The notes below the pieces were generated by a model. The model did no database searches and was not told where the DNA came from. It was given only the letters and a program-made list of their open reading frames with translations. From Nemania diffusa (lineage: Eukaryota; Ascomycota; Sordariomycetes; Xylariales; Xylariaceae), in assembly GCA_038501195.1 (NCBI GenBank), contig JBBPUQ010000005.1, positions 2,294,001-2,358,000 of the forward strand: a DNA stretch of 64,000 bases. Direction: 5' to 3'. Positions 11,810-23,115 of this stretch are shown in pieces. A program made the position numbers and the translations under genes. The first letter of the stretch is position 1. Each line of letters starts with the position of its first letter.

Positions 11810-14076
11810 CTACAATAATACTCCTTCATCATCATCACCGTGCGCGGTCTCGTCCTCTTCCCAGTCAACATCACCAGATAACGCTTCGGCCTTGCGCTGC
11901 ACTTCAGCTAACCCGCTCAGCTCAGCAACGTAATCTTTATTTTCTAGCGCGCGTTTGACAAATTCCCACCCTTCGTTTCGATACGCTGAAAGAATGGGCT
12001 GGCTGCAAGCGCTGCAGCAAGGATAGGACTGTCCTCTGATGATAAGATTTTGGAATCTGTTGAGGAATCCACGGATTTGATGGGGTACAATTCCTAAAGC
12101 GTACTCATCAGTCGTGTCAGTCTCCCGAGAAGTGCTTGATGTGGCGGCCGGGGCTGGAGCATGGTGTCCTAAGGGGTGCTGTAATAGACTGGTAAGAAGT
12201 TCGACAAGCAGAGCAGATGCAATGGAAGCGATTCCTGGTCTTGTTACAGTGCATTGCTGGTCAAGCGTTAAATCCTTTTGTGACTATGCCAATGTTAGCG
12301 TTGAGAGTTACCAACAGGAGACTCTCTCTTACATCACCAGGCGCAACTACATCATTACAGAAGTAGCAACCCAAGGTATTATCACTACCATCCTTGGGCT
12401 CAGCGCCATGTCTCATGACCACGTAGGTGTCGAAGCCGAGCGCGGCATTCATTACGATCTTCCCGGCAGCTTTGCCCATCACTGTAGGAAGCCATCTCGA
12501 TTCTCTACTGTCCATGAGCAAGAAGATGGCATCGTGCTCATCGATCAAGGCCTTCAGTTTCTCAAAATCGGCCCGAGTCTTGTCTACAATGGGATGGCCA
12601 AGCATCGGAACCGATAAAACCTCGCCATGACTTTCTACACCGGGGTAGATCTCCTTCAAGGCCTCTGCTGCTCTGATCGCTTTCGGAGCTCCGCCGTTAA
12701 GGCAATCGTTGTATACGAAAAGAGGCTGCCGTACTGGGTTCGAAAATGATACAGCGCCGTAGTCGATAAATGTGATTTTGCGCACACCCCACCCCATTAG
12801 GTTTCTCGATACATAACTGCCAAGTGTGCCTGCACCAAGAAGCAGACACCTGGTGTTTTTGATAGCATCGAGGTTAAGATCAGGAGAGATGCGCCATTTC
12901 ATTAGCTTCAAATTAAGATCCACAGACTGGTCGGCCAGACGAGTTGGATCCATTGACTCTGCAAGACTGACCGATCTTGCAGTTAACTTGTTTGCCTGGT
13001 TACGTTCCCAACCTGTAGCTTTGGGCATTGTGGACAAGACTAGTTCATTGACCGAATCCATATGTAGGGATAAGATGATGCTCCGAGCTTCATGTCTGCG
13101 CGCCTGGATATCACGGTAACACAATATTTGAACTTCGCTGAGCTGGTACCGCTGTCTTACCAACATCAAAAGATTTCTCAGTGGCCAGGCGGGGTGTTCG
13201 TCATATGCCGAGGGGTCTACAAATGCCACATATCTATCTTCTTTTGCAATACCGAGAAAGAAGTGATTCTCGAAGTCCCGTAAAGAGCCAACCTCCCAGG
13301 CATAACCAATATCCTCGGAAGGGGGGTCCAGGCTAGCAGAAGGCCGCTTGCCTCGAACTTTCTTGGCTAAGAAAAAGCCATATTCTCTGTTATCGACAGA
13401 ATACCGCCACGTGCCTACGCGTTCAACCAAGGCAGTGCTTTCGGCGGGCGTCAGGTGTTGTATTTCACCTGCACGCTTCCACGCAGGGTCGGAAGGGAGG
13501 GTTGGAAACCCAAACCAGTATGTCATACGGTACTTCTTTAAGTCGGCGTAGGAGAGGATGATGTACGAAGAGAGGAGAGAAGGAACCGAGTATATGGTGC
13601 CATCCTTGATAGCATCCCAAATCTAAGCTGATCAACACATACTGTACGATACATCGGGCGACACAGGAGAGCGATAGAGAATCGTACCTGGCGAGCGGCG
13701 TTGTTGAGTATTTCAACTTTGTCTGCCTGCCTGAAGGCCTCCATGGTATTGGTGTTTCTGATGATGCCTTCGGCTCGTACCGCATTTACGGGCACGCTAT
13801 GGGAACACCCGTTACATTAGTGCCGGAAGAGCAGACTCAAGCACGCACAAGTGGCGCAAAGGCAGAGTCGGCTTACGTGGTGCTGGTGAGGGCACTAGCC
13901 AGGACTTGCATCTTGACGCTGTCGTCGGGATGTACGCCAACGCGAGGTTCATAAAGGCCCAGGACAGGGCGCGCCGAGTCGCTCAGCTTGTCATGGTCAA
14001 GCTTGGATGCGAATAGGGCTGAGTAAAAGGGGAGCTCGATCTCGGAGGAGAACGGCGCAAACTTCAGTGTAGACAT
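11810..14076 (-). CDS. ATG7: Atg7, E1-like activating enzyme of autophagy, 4 exons, about 690 aa
   Basis: Activates the ubiquitin-like proteins Atg8 and Atg12 and hands them to Atg3 and Atg10 in autophagosome formation, in the cytosol. Exons (minus strand): 14076-13877, 13796-13688, 13622-12333 and 12283-11810; all splice sites are GT..AG and phases agree. The N-terminal domain starts [20 protein letters not shown]. The ThiF/E1 fold has the nucleotide loop [17 protein letters not shown] near residue 366, followed by [30 protein letters not shown] and the later CCSAC motif are zinc-binding candidates. The catalytic cysteine lies in [12 protein letters not shown] (about residue 544), just after the last intron. 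The C-terminus is acidic and ends in a run of Asp/Glu then VLL. Everything expected of a functional Atg7 is present. Confidence 0.96.
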
Positions 14077-15169
14077 GTCGGCCGAGAGTTTGTGGGCGCA
14101 AAAGGGCAGATCGAGGGTAAGGAGGGCGAGGGCGAGGATAGATCGGGGATCTTCGAGTGGGCTTCACGAACTAATGAATAGGTAATTAACCACCTACGGG
14201 AGGTAATCAGGGAGGTTTCGATTTAAGCTCTAGAAAGGGTAGGCAATTAAAGAGCGAGACGGGAGCACTGTCTAGGCAAGAAGTGTTAACCGCAAGTGGG
14301 AGAGGCGGAAATGAGGTGCGAGTTGGAGTCAGAGGTGGAAAGGGGAGTGGGAAGTGAGATGATGCCTATTTCTATGGATGGTGGGGGTTTATTAGAGTGA
14401 GGTAAGGCAAGCAAGGCAAGGTGTTGAGGGTAGGTATAGATCGATGATGCAGGTACCTCCTCAATTAAGCTCCCCCATCTCTCAGCCCTAGACACGGTTA
14501 CCAGACTAGTACATAGGGTATCTACAGTACAGGTAGGTACGTAGGCGAGGTATGTACTTCCATATAGGTAGACAGGTAGTTCATGCCTCTTTCTATACAA
14601 GTACCTACTGTTTATTCGGGGCTTAAACAACTGAAGGAACAAGTAACGATTCGAAGGAACAGATTTCAAAGCATTCTACAGATAGACAGGACAGGCTTTG
14701 AAATGCAGCACATCTGACACTGTCTATTGCACCCCATGATTTCATAAGAGCACCTAGTAGATCACATGCCGCATATAATAAGAAGAATCACCTGAAGCTT
14801 CGAGATGACGTGACCTATCTATGTAGGTGTCGGTGCCTTCCTAGCTATCTATGTAATACAGCTCTGACCCCGCGCATCTAGAGCGCGCCATTCCAGGCTA
14901 GATTATCTACCTAGATTAGACCCGAAAGGATTAGGTAATTAATATTTAGTGGGGGCTTTATCTTGTACCTAGGTACATATGTTTAAGCGCGACAGAGCGC
15001 GTCTTATATGCCACTAAAGTTAATAGTGTTACAGGTTGACAAGTGCTTAATTTGCATTCACCTTGATCATATCTGGAACCGAGGTTGAAATCCCGTCTTA
15101 TTCTTAAACTATTGTAAATTACTTCCATGAGAGTTCCATTTGCAGATAAAATAATCTGTTGCCATAGGG
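14077..15169. other. Divergent promoter region between ATG7 and the dCMP deaminase gene
   Basis: Head-to-head spacer of about 1.1 kb, presumably carrying both promoters. It is rich in ACCTACC/GGTAGGT words. No gene or RNA is recognised. Confidence 0.55.
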
Positions 15170-16379
15170 ATGCTGATCGGTATATGTGGTGGTATGTGTC
15201 TAACTTGGCTCCTAACTTGACGAACACAAATTTGTGATATTCAATTCGCCAAAACTAATATATCGAAAAGCGAAATGCGCCGGCAGCCGCACCGTGGCAC
15301 AGTACCTGGTTGAGCACCATGGTTTCCAGAAGCTGCATTTAGAACCCCGAAGACAGAGGAAGCTAGAGCACACACAGAACGAAATACTAGAGTCAGGGTC
15401 CAATGGTACACGAACAGCTCCAGAGCGTCCGGTAAAATTAATAGAGGAAAACGGGCTAGACACGGGGAATCTTCCTATTCGGCCTAAACATGGAGGGACG
15501 CAACCACTACATACCTTCACAAGCGAAGGGGATCTAATCGACTTCGTAACGAAGCACTGGCGCTCGCGCTGGGTAACGACAGACATCCACAGCGAGGCAG
15601 TCCTCGACGCCCTGAGCCGGCGCCCCTTCTTCATCCTCATCAGCGTCGACGCGCCCGTGACCGTGCGCTGGCGGCGCCACCAGGCGCGGCTGCAACAGCA
15701 GCAGCAGCAGCAGCCGCAGCTCGGCATGAGCCTGGAGGAGTTCGTCGCCGCGTCCGACCTGCACCTCTACGACGCCGACGCCGGCGTCCTCCCGCTGATG
15801 TCGCGCGCCGCCATCCGGCTTCTCAACACCTCGGACTCCCTGGCGCACCTCTACGCGACCCTTGGCAAGCTCGATCTCATCAACGGCGACCGCCTGCGTC
15901 CCAGCTGGGACAGCTACTTCATGGCCCTCGCGTCCCTCGCCGCCCGCCGCTGCAACTGCATGAAACGCGCCGTCGGCTGCGTGCTCGTCGACAGCAAGCG
16001 CCGCGTCCTCTCCACCGGCTACAACGGCACCCCGCGCAACCTGACCAACTGCATGGAGGGCGGCTGCCCGCGCTGCAACTCGGGCGACGCCGCCAGCGGC
16101 GTCTCGCTAGCCACCTGTCTCTGCCTCCACGCCGAGGAGAACGCTCTCCTTGAGGCCGGCCGCGAGCGCATCCGCGACGGCAGCGTGTTGTACTGCAACA
16201 CCTGCCCCTGTCTCACCTGCAGCATCAAGATCGTGCAGGTCGGTATCAGCGAGGTGGTATACAGCCAGGGGTACAGCATGGACGGCGAGACGGCGCGCGT
16301 CTTCTTATCTGCGGGAGTCAAGCTAAGACAATTTTCACCAGTAAGTTCACCCCTTGACGAGCTTATAGATGCCTTCTAA
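15170..16379 (+). CDS. DCD1: Deoxycytidylate (dCMP) deaminase, 2 exons, about 376 aa
   Basis: Converts dCMP to dUMP, feeding thymidylate synthesis. Exon 1 is only 22 nt (15170-15191, MLIGICG plus one base) with a GTATGT donor. The intron ends in AAAAG at 15270 and exon 2 is 15271-16379. Splicing yields GICGAKCAGSRTVAQYLVEH, which fits the N-terminal kinase-like module of the family. The C-terminal half has the zinc deaminase signature HAEENAL (His near 294, Glu near 296) and CPCLTC (two Cys near 321 and 324), plus YNGTPRN and a Cys-rich loop at CMEGGCPRC. A polyglutamine stretch of about seven residues sits between the modules. A GTAAGT near 16340 could mark an optional 30-nt intron close to the stop, but read-through gives a sensible FSP..LIDAF tail. 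Confidence 0.92.
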
Positions 16380-17047
16380 CGACCAGCGTAGCCTGCCGAC
16401 GGGTTGATACATTTAGAGAAGATGTAAACACAATAGTTATAATGTATTATATAGCTATTACCGCACTCACGAGTTTAATGTTCATAAATAGAGAGCCACT
16501 TTCTTATAGAAGAGTGCATTAATACCGGAATGGTAATATATAAATCAATCATGTGCAACGCCTGAATATAATCTATATTGTCAATTATATTGATATTGCC
16601 GAAAATAATTAACGTGCATCCAACACCAGTTGGATCTATGTTTGTTAGGTCAAATACTATAGACGTTAGAGTTCATGAAGTTCTCGCATGTATAATTAGT
16701 AGAACAGATTTATTGTTATTGACATTATAGAGAAGCTCATGGTTAAAGCATGTTGGGTATTTTATCAACAATATTCTCCGTTGCTTAACACCCTTGTGGA
16801 GTAAGCCAGCTTGATAATGTGTACATCCTGGCAATAAGATCTATCATCTTGCCAGAATCTCCCTCATCCTCGTTTAACTGAATCCGAACATGATTGGCTG
16901 AGATCGGTCAAAGAGCCTAGTGGGTAGAAGAGTTTCGTGGTATTGGAATATTGGGATCGGGGGTCTTGGATGACGATCGGCTCATCGTGTGCTCTGCTTC
17001 ATTTAGGTTGCCTCTCCCTGTTTTCCTTTTTTCTTGATATGCCTCGT
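16380..17047. other. Convergent spacer between DCD1 and the small membrane protein gene
   Basis: AT-rich tail-to-tail spacer, probably 3' UTRs. The plus-strand ORF at 16937-17167 is antisense to the neighbouring gene's last exon and is not supported. Confidence 0.5.
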
Positions 17048-17420
17048 TTATGCGACGCTAGAAACCTTGTTCGCGTTTCTCTTCTTGATGAGTCTAGAGA
17101 TGAACAAGCTGAGCAAACCAACACCAACGACGAAGACAATAGCTACCGAGCCCAACAATTAGCATAACAGCTCCCTCAATGACTAGATATTCTAACACAA
17201 CGGTAGAATAACGACATAGCACTTACCGAAGACGACGATGACACCAGCCTCTTGTTGAGCCCCTACGTTGAATTAGCTCCAAAACTCACTAGCAGCTAGT
17301 ATGATTGACAGGGTGTCGAATAAAATGGCGCTCGTGACCAAAGGGGTGCTCACAGTTTTCACGACGGGCGAGCTGGTGAACAGCGTCGCGAGCGACAATG
17401 GCGGTGTTAATGGCAGGCAT
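17048..17420 (-). CDS. Small single-pass membrane protein, 3 exons, 65 aa
   Basis: A gene too short for ordinary ORF detection. Exons (minus strand): 17420-17354, 17262-17227 and 17142-17048. Each intron is GT..AG and the three pieces give one frame of 66 codons including stop. The product starts MPAINTAIVARDAVHQLARR, continues ENWAQQEAGVIVVF, then has one strongly hydrophobic helix (about residues 30-50, VIVVFAIVFVVGVGLLSLFI) followed by a basic tail (RLIKKRNANK). The arrangement suggests a type III or tail-anchored-like topology with the basic end in the cytosol. It resembles short hypothetical proteins I associate with Sordariomycetes, but I know no function. The perfect phase, canonical junctions and helix make chance unlikely. 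Confidence 0.75.
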
Positions 17421-20400
17421 TTTGAGGACTACCATGTGTTAGTCCTCCTGTTAAATCGAGTGCAAATAGTAGCCTCGGTAGAAGGAACTGCCAAGGTGAG
17501 ACGGTGTAAAAACGCTCATCCGACTCCAGCCCTCACGACGTTTTTCAATCCCAAGAGTAATGGCAATGTGCTAATACAATCGTCCAAGTCCCAACTTGTA
17601 GCAGAGCACGGCAGCTCTAGCGTGAATTGAATGGAGCGCGTCGGCCCAGCAACAAGAATGGATAAGATTCACTTACATGAGTCGAGTCTTCCGGCGACCG
17701 TAGAGTGCCAAGGCGAGTGGACACGAGTGGGCAATTGAGAGGTTTCGGAGGAGTTTGTTCTGCGAACAACACGAGCCTTGGTTAGAATTGGAAAACTTGG
17801 ATCTGAACCTGCGCAAGGACAAGTGAGTTAAGAAAAGGAAAAAGAGAAGAGAAGAAAGAGTCCAAAGCGCCCGAGCGGAAAGGAATAGGTAGTAATAATA
17901 ACATTAACTGGAGAAGCTAGCTTGTTGGAGCTTCAAGGTCTGACAGGAATACATGTAGGTAGTACTGAGCAGTGTAGGCACGCTAGGTACATCTGAGAGC
18001 ACCCATGCACCATTAAAAAAGCTTGGTTTCTTGGCTGATGTCGGTCTAACAGGGAGCACTAGCAGACTTGCAGGGCGCTGTGTTTTTTTCCCTCGCAATG
18101 TACTTCAGTACTTCAGATTCTGCGCGATTTTGTCGAGAGCAGATGGCTCGACCAACCAGTGACGGGATTGGTTATCATCGGACCCAGTGCGGGGAGCAAA
18201 AATACCCTGCGGTGCCGCAATAGGCAATGGGAACAAGATCTGCACTTGCGCTGCAATTGGGGGGGGCGTTGGGGGGATGCGACGGGGATGGTATGTACTG
18301 TACTGTATGCAGCGTAAAAGCGATTGAAAGTCGCGCGAGGAAAGCCGAGACTACGCAGTAGGTAGGTATCGGTCAGAGACGAAAACCCGGGCAAATAGAG
18401 ACGCGGTGATGCCGAGCTGCTTACCAGGGATTGCAGAATGACGTCGGTGGTTTGTTTGACGACGATTTGAAAAAGGTGACAAGAGAAAAAAGCCCGCTGA
18501 CCCGGGAAGACACAAAGAGGTAGACTGGACAAGCGAGACAAGACAACAACAAGCGGCTTGATGTCGATGTTTTGGTGTTGTACCTACTCTGTATTATACA
18601 TACATTACACTACGCTAAGGTGCGTATTGAAGTCGAAATGACGGACGATTGGCATGATCGAGGTTTCGAGTTACCGACCAAGACCGACCAGGCAAGGGTG
18701 GAGTCTGTTTATCGCGCCATGGGGCATGGGGGGCCATTGGCGAGTAAGAATCCCAGGAAGGGTCCGAGCTTCCGTACCACTATGCCGCTTCCATCGCAGC
18801 CTAGCTGCTTGAGTCCCTGCAATCACAGTATCAGAATCGCCTAGGCATCCATGTACTGGTATTAACACTGTGCTGCCAGTGCTGCCAGTGCAAGCAGGTA
18901 CATCCTCTCTTTTGTCTTCCATGCGGCATTTCCACAGCAAACCCTGTCAAGATGCGTTTTTCGTTTTCATGATGCATGCCGTCGCCGCCTTCGACAACTT
19001 GATGCAGCTCGAACAGGCTTATAATAAAGTATAATGTGTTGATAGTATCTTGTATTTCACTGAGGAGGTAGCTTTGGGTAGGGAACATGAGATATGGCCA
19101 ACTGTTTACTTAAGAATTGTCTCTGTCCCTGTCTACTGTATTGGAACAAGTTAGAACAAAACAAATAGTCTTGCATTCTAGTACCTGAAAGTACCTACCT
19201 ACTTAACCAACGGTTCCAGTCCCAAAAATTCCCGGCGGCCTTAGGGCATTTCGTCGATAGTAGGTAGGTACCGGCAATGTTATTCCAGCCTCAGGAAGAC
19301 ACCGCAGGACTTTCGGCTCGGCTTTCACTGCGCCCTGGTCACCAGTGGCGTGGCGGTCTGGACGCATCAATTCCAATTCCAATTCTCGCCATGTTTTGGC
19401 ATACAGCATTCAACTATACTTAGCTATTTAGCATAGTCGGTAGAGCCTCCGAGCTGTTGTCTTATCAGACGGACTTCGAAGAGCTCAGTACATGAACCAA
19501 AGCAGAAGCATTCCATTAGTTGACGCGGTACCTACAAAGTGAAATAAACCCACTACCTGGTATATGGGTCTTAAGATGTATAAGAGACCAAACTATAAGT
19601 AAGGTACCATACTACTTACTTTCTACAAGCACGTTTTCAGCTTCTATCTAATGTACCTACCAACCTTACCTACATATAGATATATCTATCCATCACGAGC
19701 CATATATGACCATCAAAGCTGCTAATATTCTCACTAGATTTAGATTGAATATATGCATATATTATGCTATGGTTTACAAAATGCCGCAAGCTGCCCATAA
19801 AACCGCTGACTTGGTAGTCTTACGCTCTGTGTTCCACAATAAAGTGCCGACCTTATGTACCTATTTCATATTTCATAGTCTCATGTCCTTTTTCTCTTTG
19901 CGGTTGCACTTTGACTCATTACCTAAGCTCTATATCCGACCTAAGTACTATGTAATAATATCTAGGTAGTTTATTCCTTTGCCCTCCTAGAATAACAGAA
20001 CAAGCTATCTGGCATACAAGAAGCATGGCTAAGTGACGAGAATTAATTAGATTCAATAAGCCCCATCGATCCGAGCTTCGTAGATGCTATAATATCTACT
20101 AGTGTGAAACACATAGCATACTAAGTCTATCACCAACACCATCAAACGGAAGGCTGGGCGAAAGATGATAGCCTCACATAGACTCCCAGGACATCTACGT
20201 ATAGAGCCGCGACGGCGGATACCAATACATCCATACCAATCCAGCGAAGGCTAGGCGGGTCTGTAATGCTACCTAAGCGTCTTGAAGACATGTTGCGACA
20301 CATTTGATACATTTGATATATACGCAGTACATACAAGTAAGTAAGTAGCACGCGACCAAACATTACTTGAGCAGGCCCAACTCCTTCCTAGTCGAATTAT

Positions 20401-21168
20401 TCTACCCAATGAGAATATCACGAAAGTGAGCTCCGGGTCTTTACATACCTACGCACGGATTTCCAAAGCGAAGGATCTACGTACGCTAGGACAGGTCTAT
20501 CTCCGAAGGAGAAGCCGGCGCGGCCCCACGATCCAAGCGATATCAGGATACCCTCCATACTTCACCCCCGTGCCTTACAGGGGCAGCCAAGGGTTACGAG
20601 GTTCGTAATCTGCCAGTAGACGCGTCTAACGTAGTTGAGCAAATTAATATGAGCTAGATAGCTCGTTAACTAACATGGCCGGAGACGACTTTTCGCGTCG
20701 CACACCGGACCCTATAATCAAACAATGAAGAGACCAGTGTCTCTGCCTACACCTATTCATAATAACAGACCCTACCCTAGTTCCGGACCGGAGTGCGATG
20801 TTGCATTCAGAATTTACGTATGTTTAAATTGCTTTTATTTAATACATGCTCATAACGCTTGCTCTCATATATGTACGCCCTCTAGACAGGAAATCTAAAA
20901 AGAGTCGGGTGTCTAGGTGAACGTGCAATGCAACCATCCAAAAGGGTGGCCGTGGGTACAATATAACCCCAGGTGCCTCAGAGGCAGTATCCTAACCCCT
21001 GACTTATAATGCCAAAACTCGTGTATAACTGCTTCTATGCAGGATTTACCGAGTATCCTCTTTATTTATGATATAATGTCGTAACGGAGCGATTCAATTC
21101 GCGCGAATGTTTATGATCCACTATATAGGGAAGCTGTCGATGCGGGCGCGTGTTTGGATTCTTCTCGT
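17421..21168. other. Long gene-poor stretch between two very small genes
   Basis: About 3.7 kb without a supportable gene. ORFs of 60-142 codons occur on both strands, but none has a domain, signal or splice partner I trust. TAGGTA words are dense around 19190-20000. A tRNA-like A-box segment near 19439-19452 lacks the rest of a tRNA. Confidence 0.5.
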
Positions 21169-21511
21169 TTATAACTTGGCCGTCTCGGCTACCTCGCCGA
21201 CCTTAAGCTTGGCGCCGTACTTCTCGAGCACGTTCTTGCCGTGATATTTCCAGAACTGCTTGGTAGCGTTCTTACCGGCCACGCGCTTGAGGATCTTGGC
21301 GCCGCCCGGGTGCTCATCGAGGAAGTCTGCAGCGCGACAACAAAAGACTACGTTAGTAACAAATATCTCAGGGCAGTGGATGCAAAGGAAGGGGAGAGGC
21401 CTGTCGTTACTAACTGGTGACGTCGTACACGCCGTTGTCGACGATTATGTAAATGCCATTCTGCTCATCCTTATGCTCGCCAACTTCCTTTGCTGTGAAC
21501 GATTTCGACAT
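21169..21511 (-). CDS. Cytochrome b5 heme-binding domain protein, 2 exons, 84 aa
   Basis: Small soluble electron carrier or heme-binding module. Exons (minus strand): 21511-21415 and 21326-21169, with a GTTAGT donor and a GCAG acceptor; total 85 codons with stop. The sequence MSKSFTAKEVGEHKDEQNGI leads into VYDVTNFLDEHPGG. The two axial heme ligands are His38 in HPGG and a second His near residue 61 (FWKYHGKNVL). There is no membrane anchor, unlike ER cytochrome b5, so this is the short free-standing type. The intron splits the VTN codon exactly before the HPGG block. The family is certain, the redox partner unknown. Confidence 0.9.
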
Positions 21512-23115
21512 GCTGACTGGTCTGGTACTGTTTGGTAGTAGTGAAGATGACGTAGGATTATTTGGATTCAAAGGCGTGGCGGGAAATAGGGTTTGCGATA
21601 TAACAGGACGAGTAATAATCTCGATCGAAAGAATAAATCGTGAAGTTGAGGGTTTGAAAGCATTCGGCGCTCGGTACCTAGTCTAGTCGTCTTCCCCAAC
21701 TTAACTGAAAGAGCCTCGGCATTGGCAAAGCGAGGTTACGCTGTCTACCAGCCTAGAGCAATCAAATATCTTTCGTGTTATTGGTCATGTGGCTAAAGTA
21801 GATGCGCCGAGCTATCCCACCATATGCCCCGGCTTTAGCTTAGGTAAGTACCCACTTATCTACCATCTACATGTACGTACTTACTTTTCCGTCCTTCAAG
21901 TACCTAAGATCGCAGATCGCTCACTAATAAACATAACTTTAACATTGAACATACCCCTCAATATATCATAAGGAGAACGCGGCTGTAGTGAAAGTTCTGT
22001 ATTATAATCATCCCGAGCTGTGTTACAATCTTGGAGGCTCAGGCATAATCCGGCGGATTTTCACTTCTAGTTGACATCCATAATCAAGTCCAGCAGAGTT
22101 CCTACTGTAAGCCCCCCTCAGTACAATTAACGGTATCCAAATAGGTTCCTTTAGCCATGCCATAGCGTCACCAGACCTCATCAGAAACACCATGTTTTCG
22201 TGGTTGGAACTTGGAGGCCAGGTCAAGTATAATCGCAAGCTAGCTGCGCTGCCTGAAGGAGGTGAGCTGTAAGCCCTATACCACGACGACGAAAGAGGCT
22301 ATCAGTACAAAATATATGCACGTACCATCGTGTGACAACAAAGGTCAATTCAGTGCGCCTGTTGCCCTCGATCCCGTGTACTTAGGAACGTTCGGTAAGC
22401 TAAGAGAAGCGAGAGCATCCCGACGAGAAGGGATATAAGGCTGGTGACTAGAGCCACAACGTCTTTTGGCATGATCGCAGGCATCCTTTAGATGTATTAT
22501 GGTATATGAGTTTCAGAAAGGGGGGTGGGGGGTTAAGGGTTTGGTCTAGTAAACATAAAAGTAGCAACCATGGGAGTTTCTGTGCTCTTATATATATTTT
22601 CCACATCTATTTACACGCTGTTCCATGCATGTCATTAGGAGCATTTTGATTCTCCCAGACTTCAGTCTGCAACGGTGTACTATTGGGTCTTTAGTTTCAT
22701 CAACCATCAGCTAGGGCTGCCGTGCGTGACCTTTTGAATGCTATGTCATGTATCTGTATGCACTCCTCAGTGCGACAGTGCGCTATTGGATTTGCGATTT
22801 GAGATTGAGGCTTAGAGGTAAGCCTGGTCGGTTCTGCTATGGCAGCCACTAATGCATGACCGTCAAGTGCGACGGTGCGATTATATTCTTATTGGCGACG
22901 CCCCGATCCTTGATCTCGACAACGTCGAGGCTCTATTGCCCTTTAACTGCGAAAGTGCGCTATTGGTCGAGGGCTCAGGTAATCCCATCCCATTCTAGAC
23001 CTGCTTTTCATATATCAGTAGGCTTTGCTACCTCAAGTTTTCACTGCGACACTGCGACACTGCGAGATCCAATGAATCTTGACACAATTCGCATCTGCGG
23101 GTGGCTTGGTTAAAC
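21512..23115. other. Spacer upstream of the Zn2Cys6-ankyrin gene
   Basis: Contains the cytochrome b5 promoter on one side and a set of repeated TGCGACAGTGCGCTATTGG-like motifs on the other. No further gene is supported. Confidence 0.5.
22667..23066. repeat. Degenerate direct repeats of TGCGACRGTGCGCTATTGG in a promoter
   Basis: Four related copies start near 22667, 22771, 22868 and 22948, plus a TGCGACAC triplet array at 23044-23066. Three of the four full copies end in an unbroken CTATTGG; in the 22868 copy the ATTGG is displaced by a few bases. ATTGG is the reverse of a CCAAT box. They lie 50-450 bp upstream of the Zn2Cys6-ankyrin start codon and are candidate regulatory sites. Confidence 0.65.

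Noticed and set aside
16340..16369. Possible 30-nt intron at the end of the dCMP deaminase gene
   Set aside because: GTAAGT and TAG are present, but the length is below that of other introns here and read-through gives a normal C-terminus.
18113..18541. 142-codon minus-strand ORF
   Set aside because: Ser/Leu-rich, no signal peptide or domain, no splice partner; lies upstream of the small membrane protein gene where UTR sequence is expected.
19439..19475. tRNA-like segment AGTCGGTAGAGC followed by TCTTATCAGAC
   Set aside because: Looks like a tRNA A box and part of an anticodon arm, but the stems do not pair, there is no proper B box and no acceptor stem; at best a decayed tRNA-derived fragment.
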